From positions 1 to 5,267 of the forward strand of contig SPCK01000174.1 in assembly GCA_004525355.1 (NCBI GenBank): DNA of 5,267 bases. Reading direction: 5' to 3'. Numbering within the stretch: position 1 is the first letter of the stretch; each line of letters starts with the position of its first letter. The position numbers and the translations under genes were made by a program. The notes under the pieces are model-generated. The model ran no database searches, was not told the DNA's origin, and worked only from the letters and a program-made list of their open reading frames with translations. The stretch comes from Spirochaetales bacterium (GTDB taxonomy: Bacteria; Spirochaetota; Spirochaetia; Treponematales; UBA12059). This document shows positions 1 to 5,267 of this stretch, piece after piece.

Positions 1-590
1 CCCTGCTATCCGGGGTGGACGGGCTCCTGGTACCCGGCGGTTTTGGCCAACGTGGCATCAACGGTATGGTAGCCGCGGCTCGTTGGGCCCGGGAGAATGG
101 CATGCCATACTTCGGCATCTGCCTGGGCATGCAGATCATGGCAATCGAGTGGGGTCGTGACGTCCTGGCATGGCCCGATGCCGATTCCGCGGAGTTCAAC
201 CAGGATACGGCGCATCCAGTGGTAAGCCTGCTGGAGGATCAAGTTGATGTCAAAAACTTCGGCGGCACGATGCGCCTTGGGCGAAACGATACACACTTCA
301 AGGTAGGCTCACGTCCCGCTGCGGCGTATGGCTCCCTGGTCGTATCCGAACGGCACCGCCATCGCTATGAATTTTCCAACGCCTTCCGGCAGGACTTCGA
401 GCAATCCGGCATGATCATTGCCGGCGTCACCCCCGACGGTGAACTCGTTGAAAGCCTGCAATGGCCGGATCATCCATGGGGCGTCGGTGTCCAGTTCCAT
501 CCCGAATTCAAGTCGCGGCCCGTATCTCCGCATCCGCTCTTCTCCGCATTCGTGAAAGCGAGCTTTGAATACGGGAAAAAGCGTGGCTAG
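1..590 (+). CDS. pyrG: CTP synthase, C-terminal glutaminase domain (partial, 5' end outside window)
   Basis: CTP synthase converts UTP to CTP in the cytoplasm, using ATP and ammonia taken from glutamine. Only the last 195 residues are visible (first full codon at position 3; the family is about 540 residues), so the N-terminal synthetase domain lies upstream. What is seen is a complete class I glutamine amidotransferase core: the oxyanion-region motif GGFGQRG, the nucleophile motif YFGICLGMQ with Cys encoded at 120-122, and the catalytic His/Glu pair in QFHPEFKSRP (His at 498-500, Glu at 504-506), followed by the usual PHPLF near the C-terminus. The GTG at 15 is an internal Val codon, not a start. 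The stop lies inside the next gene, so pyrG appears to head an operon with the LPS-transport genes. CTP supply for Kdo activation is a possible functional link, but that is inference. Identification is firm. Confidence 0.97.
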   Translation, partial: LLSGVDGLLVPGGFGQRGINGMVAAARWARENGMPYFGICLGMQIMAIEWGRDVLAWPDADSAEFNQDTAHPVVSLLEDQVDVKNFGGTMRLGRNDTHFKVGSRPAAAYGSLVVSERHRHRYEFSNAFRQDFEQSGMIIAGVTPDGELVESLQWPDHPWGVGVQFHPEFKSRPVSPHPLFSAFVKASFEYGKKRG

Positions 591-1131
591 ACGTGCGTAC
601 TTGATTCCGATTGCCTGCCTCCTCGTCGTTTCCTGCAGCCTGGATTACGGCGAGGCCTTGGCGGAGGAGTTGGGCGAGGACGTTCCGGACAGCATCTTGT
701 ACGGTTTCCAGCACACGGTGGTAGAGAACGGCAAGCCACGCTTTCGGCTCGAGGCCGACTTGGCTGAGAATTTCCAGGTTACCGGCCGTACGCGGCTGAC
801 TGGAGTCCGCTTTTCAGAATTCAATGCGGGCGGCGGCCTCGTTGCCGAAGGAACCGCCGACTCGGCAGTTTTTTTCCCGGATACGGAGACGGCAGAATTG
901 ACCGGCTCCGTCAGTTTCCGCCGCGAATCCGATGGCCTTGCAGTCAATTCGGGCTATCTCAAGTGGGACGGCGAGGCTCGCCTGCTGACCAGCAGGAGCG
1001 ATACGCTGACAACGCTTCGGGACGGCGACGGGTCGCGCCTGTCGGGGGCCGGATTCCAGGCTGACGCAGCGCGCAGGAGTTTTTCTTTCGACAAGGGAGC
1101 TGACGGCTCCTTCCGCGGTGGCGGCGAATGA
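583..1131 (+). CDS. lptC: LptC-like LPS export protein, predicted lipoprotein
   Basis: This is probably the periplasmic LptC component, which takes LPS from the LptB2FG extractor and passes it to LptA. With the GTG start at 583 the protein is 182 residues. A short basic N-terminus (ARR) and hydrophobic stretch run into LVVSC, a lipobox with Cys18 as the predicted lipidated residue. The TTG at 565 would only add six residues before the signal. The rest fits the LptC/DUF1239 pattern: a YGFQHTVVENGKPRFRLEAD segment (about 40-59), then LTGVRFSEF, a Gly-rich turn, LTGSVSFRR (about 106-114), LKWD and SGAGFQAD, all short alternating beta strands. Residues 22-36 are acidic. The gene overlaps pyrG by 8 bases and lptA by 4 (ATGA), so translation is likely coupled. 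Proteobacterial LptC has a transmembrane anchor instead of a lipobox. The family call rests on pattern and on its position before lptA-lptB; a weaker reading is just 'lipoprotein of unknown function'. Confidence 0.8.
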   Translation: MARRAYLIPIACLLVVSCSLDYGEALAEELGEDVPDSILYGFQHTVVENGKPRFRLEADLAENFQVTGRTRLTGVRFSEFNAGGGLVAEGTADSAVFFPDTETAELTGSVSFRRESDGLAVNSGYLKWDGEARLLTSRSDTLTTLRDGDGSRLSGAGFQADAARRSFSFDKGADGSFRGGGE

Positions 1132-1823
1132 CCGTAGCTTCCCGGCGTTTCGGAGTCCTGCCACTATTCATCCTGCTGACCCTGTCGCTGGCATCCGCGG
1201 AAGCCGAGGACTTCACCTTCTCGGCGGAGTCCATGAGCGGAACCATGACCAAGGGCAAGGAAAATGCCGTACTTGTCGGTAGCGCCGTTGTCGTATCCGG
1301 GGCCATGACGATACGGGCGGACAGGATCGTGCTCTACGGAGTGGATTTTCGCTTCGCCGACTGTACGGGCCGGGTCACCGTCGTCGATGATGACCGGGGC
1401 TTGCGCCTGAGCACGGAGCGACTGTTCTACGACCGCACGGAAAAAATCTCCCGCCTGACGGGTCCGTCGGTCATGGAGGACCGGAAGAATCATGTGGTGG
1501 TCAAGGGCAACTATATCGAGCATGACGAGCGCCGCGATATCGCTGTCATCCAGATAAATGTGCGCATCCTCAAGGATGATATATCGTGCCGAGCCGAATT
1601 CGTTCGCTTTGACCGGGGCGCCAACGGCCTAGAGCTATCCGGATCGCCTTATGTCAAACGCGGCACCGACGAATACAGGGCGCGGCTGATCATTGTCGAC
1701 CTCGACACTGAGGACATCAGGCTCGAAGGAGCCGTTTCGGGCAGCGTCAATGGCGATTCGGAAGCAACGGACCAGGGCGCCGCTACCGCGCCGGCCGACT
1801 CCGGCCAGGAGTCCGCGCCATGA
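1128..1823 (+). CDS. lptA: LptA/OstA-like periplasmic LPS-transport protein
   Basis: LptA monomers form the beta-jellyroll bridge along which LPS slides from LptC to LptD in the outer membrane. The 231-residue product starts with a Sec signal peptide (basic RR at 6-7, hydrophobic core about 9-22, AXA cleavage site near A24 or A26). The mature part is built of short amphipathic beta strands with the OstA-like pattern: VGSAVVVSGAMTIRADRIVLY (about 50-70), then GRVTVVDDD, LSTERLFYDRTEKISRLTG and a further VVKGNYIEH-type repeat. It is longer than E. coli LptA (185 residues) and ends in a tail rich in Ala, Ser, Gln, Asp and Glu (about 203-231) that looks disordered. Two Cys (79, 154) are present. 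The ATG overlaps the lptC stop (ATGA), with no strong ribosome-binding site in front, which suggests reinitiation. The call is based on fold-like pattern and on its place directly before lptB; sequence similarity in this family is low. Confidence 0.82.
   Translation: MTVASRRFGVLPLFILLTLSLASAEAEDFTFSAESMSGTMTKGKENAVLVGSAVVVSGAMTIRADRIVLYGVDFRFADCTGRVTVVDDDRGLRLSTERLFYDRTEKISRLTGPSVMEDRKNHVVVKGNYIEHDERRDIAVIQINVRILKDDISCRAEFVRFDRGANGLELSGSPYVKRGTDEYRARLIIVDLDTEDIRLEGAVSGSVNGDSEATDQGAATAPADSGQESAP
1807..1811 (+). promoter_or_regulatory. Ribosome binding site of lptB (AGGAG)
   Basis: A perfect AGGAG lies inside the end of lptA, eight bases before the ATG at 1820. It supports that ATG as the lptB start over the in-frame ATG at 1937, which has no comparable site in front of it. 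The choice decides whether the protein carries a 39-residue N-terminal extension. Confidence 0.75.
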
Positions 1824-2665
1824 GCGATCCGCTGGCCGTCAATGAATCCACCAGCGCGGGAATTACCGAAGCGGGGACAATCCCCTTGCTACCCGACGGC
1901 TATGATGACAAGCCGCCTTCCGAGCTCAATCCCGACATGGATCACGTTTTGGAGGCGCGAGGCCTGGAAAAGCGTTTCGGCAGGAAGATCGCCGTTCGCG
2001 ATGTGTCCTTCTCGATGCGCACCGGTCAGGTCACGGGACTTCTCGGTCCGAACGGAGCCGGAAAGACCACCGTTTTTTATATGATCGTCGGGTTTCTCAG
2101 TCCGAATGGGGGCGCGGTCTATCTGGATCATCACCTGCTTTCCGCCCTGCCCATGTATCGCCGGGCGCGGCTGGGCATCGCGTACCTGCCACAGGAACCT
2201 TCCGTATTCCGAAAGATGACCGTCGAGCAGAACGTGCGGGCCGTGCTGGAGACTCGTACCGACCTGAACGCCGCAGAGCGAAACGATGCCCTGGACGGGT
2301 TGCTCGAGGAATTCGGCATCGATTCGCTACGCCGACAGTACGCGTATACGTTGTCCGGCGGAGAGCGTCGTCGCACTGAAATCGCGCGCGCGCTGGCCAT
2401 CAAGCCCAAGTTCTTGCTCCTGGACGAGCCTTTTGCCGGCATTGACCCTATCGCCGTCCACGAGATCAAGGGCATCGTCAGAAGATTGTCAGGCAAAGGC
2501 ATCGGCATCCTGATAACGGATCACAATGTTCGCGATACCCTCGACATCACCCACGATGCCCATATCATCCATCAAGGGCAGATTCTGGTGTCCGGCGACA
2601 GGGATGCCATACTTGCCTCCGACCTGGCAAGGCAGATATACTTGGGGGAAGCGTTCAGGATGTAG
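1820..2665 (+). CDS. lptB: LptB, ATPase of the LPS export ABC transporter
   Basis: LptB is the cytoplasmic ATPase dimer that powers LPS extraction by LptFG. The ABC domain is complete: Walker A GPNGAGKTT (76-84), Q-loop LPQEPSVF (Q125), signature LSGGERRRTEIARALA (from 178), Walker B FLLLDEP (D202, E203) with FAGIDP after it, and H-loop TDHNVRDTL (H235). GERRR, TDHNVR and the C-terminal YLGEAFRM closely match E. coli LptB (YLGEDFRL), which separates it from branched-chain amino acid LivF/LivG ATPases. From the ATG at 1820 it is 281 residues. The family is about 240, and the ABC domain begins only after residue 40, preceded by an acidic, Pro/Ser-rich stretch. A start at the ATG at 1937 would give a 242-residue product of normal size, but the ATGA overlap with lptA and the AGGAG at 1807 favour 1820. 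No terminator hairpin is visible after the stop. The LptF/LptG partners are not in the window. Confidence 0.96.
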   Translation: MSDPLAVNESTSAGITEAGTIPLLPDGYDDKPPSELNPDMDHVLEARGLEKRFGRKIAVRDVSFSMRTGQVTGLLGPNGAGKTTVFYMIVGFLSPNGGAVYLDHHLLSALPMYRRARLGIAYLPQEPSVFRKMTVEQNVRAVLETRTDLNAAERNDALDGLLEEFGIDSLRRQYAYTLSGGERRRTEIARALAIKPKFLLLDEPFAGIDPIAVHEIKGIVRRLSGKGIGILITDHNVRDTLDITHDAHIIHQGQILVSGDRDAILASDLARQIYLGEAFRM

Positions 2666-2720
2666 ATAGTATTCTGCATTGTAACAAACGAACCGTCTCG
2701 CGGGGGATTGCTGCCAATTG

Positions 2721-2749
2721 TTGACGGCAAGGAAAGCCCGTGCTACAGT
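2721..2749 (+). promoter_or_regulatory. Predicted sigma-70 promoter upstream of tatD
   Basis: TTGACG (2721-2726) and TACAGT (2744-2749) are separated by exactly 17 bases, and a TGC just before the -10 gives an extended -10 element. Transcription would start near 2756, leaving a leader of about 43 bases before the ATG at 2799. The site lies in the only sizeable gap after lptB, where a new transcription unit is expected. It also argues against a tatD start at the TTG at 2718, which lies upstream of the promoter. Assigned by consensus match only. Confidence 0.7.
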
Positions 2750-2789
2750 AGTCGTACCCGATACGGGTGCCCTCATCATTACTCCCATT

Positions 2790-2795
2790 GGAAGA
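2790..2795 (+). promoter_or_regulatory. Ribosome binding site of the TatD-family gene (GGAAGA)
   Basis: GGAAGA sits three bases before the ATG at 2799. The spacing is short, but it is the only purine-rich site near the start that places MRYFDTHAHIG, the conserved N-terminus of TatD proteins, at the beginning of the protein. Confidence 0.5.
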
Positions 2796-2798
2796 CAC

Positions 2799-3572
2799 AT
2801 GCGTTACTTTGACACTCATGCCCATATCGGGCTCATCTACGATGACCCGATCGAACAACTTCTCGTCTGTCAGCAGGCCAAACAGGTTGGGGTGGCCAAG
2901 CTTATAAGCATATCCAATAGCCTGGTGGATTTTTTTCAGGTCTATGATAATCTCAAGACCGCTGAACACGTGTATCATGCCGCTGGCGTATCGCCCTCTG
3001 AAGTCGCCAGCCCCGGTCGCGACTGGCATGCCAAGCTAGAAGAAGCGTTAAAGCTTCCCCGGATCACCGCCATCGGCGAGATCGGCTTGGATTACTTTCA
3101 CCGATACGGCGATAAAGACAGCCAGATCGAGCTGTTTATTGATCAGTTGGACATTGCAGCCAAGCATAACCTCCCTGTGGTCATCCATAACCGCGAGGCC
3201 GGACGGGATGTGCTGGACGTGCTCAGGGATCGTTTGCCGCCGGCCGGCGGCGTGATGCATTGCTACTCGGAAGATGCCGAGTACGCGCTCAAGGCGATGG
3301 AACTGAACCTTTACTTCTCGTTCGCCGGTAATCTTACGTACAGGAATGCGCGCAACCTGCACGATACCGTGCGTGTGTTGCCTCTGGACCGTATCCTCGT
3401 GGAATCCGAGGCACCGTTCATGGTTCCTTCCAAGTATCGTGGCAAGAGGAACAAGCCGGAATACCTGCCGGCAACCGTGGATGACTTGGCCATGCTCCTG
3501 GATCTGCCCGTGGAGGATGTTGCGCAAGCCACGTACGAGAACGCCTGCCGATTCTTCCGCGTACCGGAATAA
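2799..3572 (+). CDS. TatD-family metal-dependent hydrolase
   Basis: TatD proteins are cytoplasmic TIM-barrel hydrolases with two metal ions; characterised members act as 3'-5' DNA/RNA exonucleases or D-aminoacyl-tRNA deacylase-like enzymes. The protein is 257 residues, the usual family length. Visible metal-site elements are DTHAH (H7, H9) at the N-terminus, AIGEIGLDYF (E94), LPVVIHNREA (H130) and GVMHCYSEDAE (H154), then FSFAGNLTYRNA and the family's PYRGKRNxP-like segment KYRGKRNKPEYLP. Two positions depart from the usual pattern. The G-[IV]-H-P motif reads GVSP (S65), and the last metal/catalytic Asp of ETDAP is Glu (ESEAP, E204). The ATG at 2799 is chosen over a longer in-frame TTG at 2718 because the latter lies upstream of the predicted promoter and the conserved domain starts at residue 2. 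It appears to begin a new transcription unit, possibly shared with dus. The family is firm, the exact substrate unknown. Confidence 0.93.
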   Translation: MRYFDTHAHIGLIYDDPIEQLLVCQQAKQVGVAKLISISNSLVDFFQVYDNLKTAEHVYHAAGVSPSEVASPGRDWHAKLEEALKLPRITAIGEIGLDYFHRYGDKDSQIELFIDQLDIAAKHNLPVVIHNREAGRDVLDVLRDRLPPAGGVMHCYSEDAEYALKAMELNLYFSFAGNLTYRNARNLHDTVRVLPLDRILVESEAPFMVPSKYRGKRNKPEYLPATVDDLAMLLDLPVEDVAQATYENACRFFRVPE

Positions 3573-3587
3573 GGTGTAAGAGAAAAG

Positions 3588-3654
3588 CGACCACGAAGAG
3601 CGAGAAAGAAGAAATGACCTTGGTATTTGCCTTTCTTCGTGTCCTTCGTGGTCG
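3588..3654. repeat. Imperfect inverted repeat with CACGAAG arms (possible MITE- or REP-like element)
   Basis: CGACCACGAAG at 3588-3598 is perfectly complementary to CTTCGTGGTCG at 3644-3654. Inside, AGAAAG (3603-3608) pairs with CTTTCT (3631-3636) after an asymmetric internal loop, leaving a 22-base apical loop. The right arm contains two CTTCGTG copies nine bases apart (3635 and 3644). The element fills most of the 115-base gap between tatD and dus. On the plus strand no T-run follows, so it is not a normal intrinsic terminator for tatD. On the minus strand the stem is followed by GCTTTTCTCTT, so it could stop antisense transcription. I recall similar CACGAAG-type intergenic repeats in environmental genomes, but cannot check copy number here. 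Confidence 0.6.
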
Positions 3655-3678
3655 AAACCGTGGCGTTCCTTCAGCTCC

Positions 3679-3682
3679 GGAG
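3679..3682 (+). promoter_or_regulatory. Ribosome binding site of dus (GGAG)
   Basis: GGAG lies five bases before the ATG at 3688 and just after the inverted repeat. It supports that start, which puts the FMN-binding LAPVAG motif at residue 20, close to its position in other Dus proteins. No convincing promoter was seen between 3573 and 3687, so dus is probably read through from tatD. Confidence 0.55.
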
Positions 3683-3687
3683 CGGCA

Positions 3688-4683
3688 ATGAACCTCCACC
3701 GACCAGTGCAAATAGGATCTTTCACCACACGGGGAAATTTGTTTCTCGCCCCGGTAGCCGGGTATTCGGACGCCGCCTATCGCTCCGTGTGCATCGATGC
3801 GGGCTGCGACCTCGCCTATACGGAAATGGTCAGCTCCGAGGCGCTTACCCGTGGTTCGTGCAAGACGGCCGTCCTCCTGGAGCGGGCTGGGAATGAAAGC
3901 GAATTCGCGGTGCAGCTCTTCGGCGCAAACCCGGATACAATGGCCAGGGCCGCGGAAATCGTGGCCAAGCGGTGGAGCCCTTCCATCATCGACGTAAATT
4001 GCGGCTGTCCGGTTCCCAAGATCATCAAGACCGGAGCGGGATCGGCCCTGATGAAAGATCCAGGGCGAATCGAAGCCATCGTACGCACCATGTCGACAGC
4101 CGTAGACGTGCCAATTACCGTAAAGATTCGCCTGGGCTGGGATGAGGCTACGGTAAATTATCTGGAGGCGGCTGACGCCGCGATAAACGGTGGCGCCGCA
4201 GCCCTGACCCTGCATGCCAGAACACGCGCCCAGGGCTACTCGGGCACCGCGGATCGATCGGCTTTCGGTCCGCTGGTTACGTTGTCATCCATTCCCGTTT
4301 TCGCTTCCGGCGACCTGTTCTCTCCTGAGGACGCCGTTGCCATCCTTTCTGAAGAGGCGGAGGGAAAGGCCGTCGCGGGAGTCATGTTCGCTCGAGGAGC
4401 CATGGGCGATCCCTTCATCTTTACCAGGACTAAAGCCATGCTGATGGGGGAAACCCCTCCTGATATCGACCCGTTAAACAAAGTGGCAGTGGCTCGGAAG
4501 CATTTTTTACTCTCATTGAGCTTCTATGATGAACGTACCGCTTGCGTGGAGTTCAGGAAACAGGCGTGTTCGTACCTCAAGGGCGTTCGTGGTGGAGCGG
4601 AGTTGAGAGCCAAAGCCGTCACCTGTTCCACGCCGGAGGACTACCAGGGCTTTTTCAGTCTTTGGGAGCGATACGTTACCTGA
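3688..4683 (+). CDS. dusB: tRNA-dihydrouridine synthase, DusB-like
   Basis: Dus enzymes use FMN and NADPH to reduce specific uridines in the tRNA D-loop to dihydrouridine. The 331-residue length suits the DusB group. An FMN-binding TIM barrel is visible: LAPVAGYSDAAYR (20-32), MVSSEAL (47-53), FAVQLFGANP (73-82), the catalytic segment DVNCGCPVPKIIKTGAGSAL (catalytic Cys107 in NxGCP; 102-121), VKIRLGWD (K146), LHARTRAQGYSGTADR (H176), SGDLFSPEDA (207-216) and FARGAMGDPFIF (234-245). The C-terminal helical tRNA-binding domain is present, with EFRKQACSYLKG at 288-299. Small departures are ASGD where GNGD is common and RKQ where RKH is common; neither removes a known essential residue. The gene follows tatD on the same strand after a 115-base gap with an inverted repeat. 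Its stop lies 14 bases from the convergent solute-binding protein gene. The Dus family is certain, the DusB subgroup likely. Confidence 0.94.
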   Translation: MNLHRPVQIGSFTTRGNLFLAPVAGYSDAAYRSVCIDAGCDLAYTEMVSSEALTRGSCKTAVLLERAGNESEFAVQLFGANPDTMARAAEIVAKRWSPSIIDVNCGCPVPKIIKTGAGSALMKDPGRIEAIVRTMSTAVDVPITVKIRLGWDEATVNYLEAADAAINGGAAALTLHARTRAQGYSGTADRSAFGPLVTLSSIPVFASGDLFSPEDAVAILSEEAEGKAVAGVMFARGAMGDPFIFTRTKAMLMGETPPDIDPLNKVAVARKHFLLSLSFYDERTACVEFRKQACSYLKGVRGGAELRAKAVTCSTPEDYQGFFSLWERYVT

Positions 4684-4697
4684 TCGTTGATTGGAAT

Positions 4698-5267
4698 TCA
4701 GCGGTTGCCCACGTGTTTGACCCATGCTGCCAACATGGCTCCGAGGGCAGTGTGCAAGTTTTCGGGAGGATTCGGCCCGGTCGCTGCGAGCAGGAACGGC
4801 AGGATTACCTCATGTTTCATCGCAGGCCAATCGGCGGGCAGGATGGCAGCCGTTTTTAGATAACTGGACGGGGGCATCTTTCCGAGTAGCGACGGATAGT
4901 ATTGGGAGAAGAATTTCTCGTTTACGGTCTTGATGGAAGAAAATCCCCCGGCCAGTCCGAATGAGGATTCCATCGATCTATTGCGGCGAGCATCGTCCAG
5001 GAGCGACTTCTGCGTTTCATCTGAGAAGAACCACTTGAGGAACGCTTCCGCGGCGCCCTTGCCCCTGGAACTGCGCAGGATACCAATATACACCGGATCG
5101 TCGGCTACGGGCACGAAGCCGTCTTTGGCAAGCCATCGAAACGAGAGGTTGCTCTTGCGTTCCACGGGGATGACGAAGTATTCAGCGGAAGACAGGGCAG
5201 CGAAACCGATTCGCCCATCCTGCACCGAGCGATGAGGCGGCAGGTACAGGTACTTGAACTGGAATTC
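4698..5267 (-). CDS. Extracellular solute-binding protein of an ABC importer, C-terminal part (partial)
   Basis: This minus-strand gene is cut by the right edge; 189 residues are visible up to a TGA at 4698-4700. The GTG at 5225 is only an internal codon, since the frame stays open to position 5267. The visible part resembles the C-terminal lobe of family 1 (mostly sugar) solute-binding proteins. There is a GRIGFAALSSAEYFVIP segment in the place where these proteins describe the bound-state hinge region. Then comes VYIGILRSSRGKGAAEAFLKWFFSDETQ, matching the common 'K...A..FL.W..S.E.Q' helix, and a VNEKFFSQYY segment followed by a final helical region. Such proteins capture a ligand outside the inner membrane and deliver it to permease subunits. 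The signal peptide or lipobox, and any permease genes, would lie outside the window. The ligand cannot be told. Transcription converges on dus with 14 bases between the stops and no visible terminator. Confidence 0.72.
   Translation of the reverse strand, partial: EFQFKYLYLPPHRSVQDGRIGFAALSSAEYFVIPVERKSNLSFRWLAKDGFVPVADDPVYIGILRSSRGKGAAEAFLKWFFSDETQKSLLDDARRNRSMESSFGLAGGFSSIKTVNEKFFSQYYPSLLGKMPPSSYLKTAAILPADWPAMKHEVILPFLLAATGPNPPENLHTALGAMLAAWVKHVGNR

Noticed and set aside
1094..1112. Small hairpin (GGAGC/GCTCC) shortly before the lptA start
   Set aside because: It is a five-base stem in coding sequence with no T-run; it could be chance and conservation cannot be tested here.
2611..2632. Inverted repeat CTTGCC/GGCAAG near the end of lptB, considered as a terminator
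   Set aside because: It lies within the coding region and no T-run follows, so it does not fit an intrinsic terminator.
2707..2718. ATTG-CTGC-CAAT palindrome just upstream of the tatD -35, considered as an operator
   Set aside because: A four-base half-site is too short to separate from chance.
3048..3728. Long minus-strand open frame (226 codons) antisense to tatD and through the inverted repeat
   Set aside because: It is fully explained as the shadow of tatD; no ribosome binding site or family motif was seen.
3418..4215. Long minus-strand open frame (265 codons) across the tatD/dus boundary
   Set aside because: It is antisense to two well-supported genes, shows no recognisable motif and is typical of spurious frames in GC-rich DNA.
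5262..5267. GAATTC exactly at the right edge of the window, considered as a cloning junction
   Set aside because: Other GAATTC sites occur inside genes in the window (for example 4693-4698), and the left edge has none, so it is probably coincidental.

Overview
The window is a GC-rich stretch of bacterial chromosome with ordinary housekeeping genes packed tightly together. The three consecutive genes for the lipopolysaccharide (LPS) export bridge and its ATPase show that the host is diderm (it has an outer membrane). LptC looks like a lipoprotein rather than a membrane-anchored protein. With the overall gene mix, this makes a spirochaete-like or other non-proteobacterial diderm my best guess, but the sequence does not prove it.

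Layout, left to right. Positions 1-590 hold the C-terminal glutaminase half of CTP synthase (pyrG), cut by the window edge. Three genes follow without any gap: an LptC-like lipoprotein (583-1131), an LptA/OstA-like periplasmic protein (1128-1823) and the ABC ATPase LptB (1820-2665). All three junctions overlap (8, 4 and 4 bases), so pyrG-lptC-lptA-lptB reads as one translationally coupled operon. A 133-base gap then carries a strong sigma-70-type promoter (2721-2749) driving a TatD-family metal-dependent hydrolase (2799-3572). A 115-base gap with an imperfect inverted repeat (3588-3654) separates it from a DusB-like tRNA-dihydrouridine synthase (3688-4683). Convergent on the minus strand, only 14 bases beyond dus, is the C-terminal part of an extracellular solute-binding protein (4698-5267), cut by the right edge.

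How they fit together: PyrG makes CTP, which is used among other things to activate Kdo and to make phospholipid precursors. LptC, LptA and LptB carry finished LPS from the inner membrane across the periplasm. The LptF/LptG permeases and LptD/E are not in the window. TatD and Dus concern nucleic acids (3'-5' nuclease/deglycylase-like hydrolase family and tRNA modification) and may be co-transcribed from the tatD promoter. The solute-binding protein belongs to a separate uptake locus.

I did not find a clearly novel system. The points most worth a second look are the lipoprotein form of LptC, an acidic N-terminal extension on LptB, two substitutions at normally conserved active-site positions in the TatD protein, and the CACGAAG-type inverted repeat between tatD and dus.
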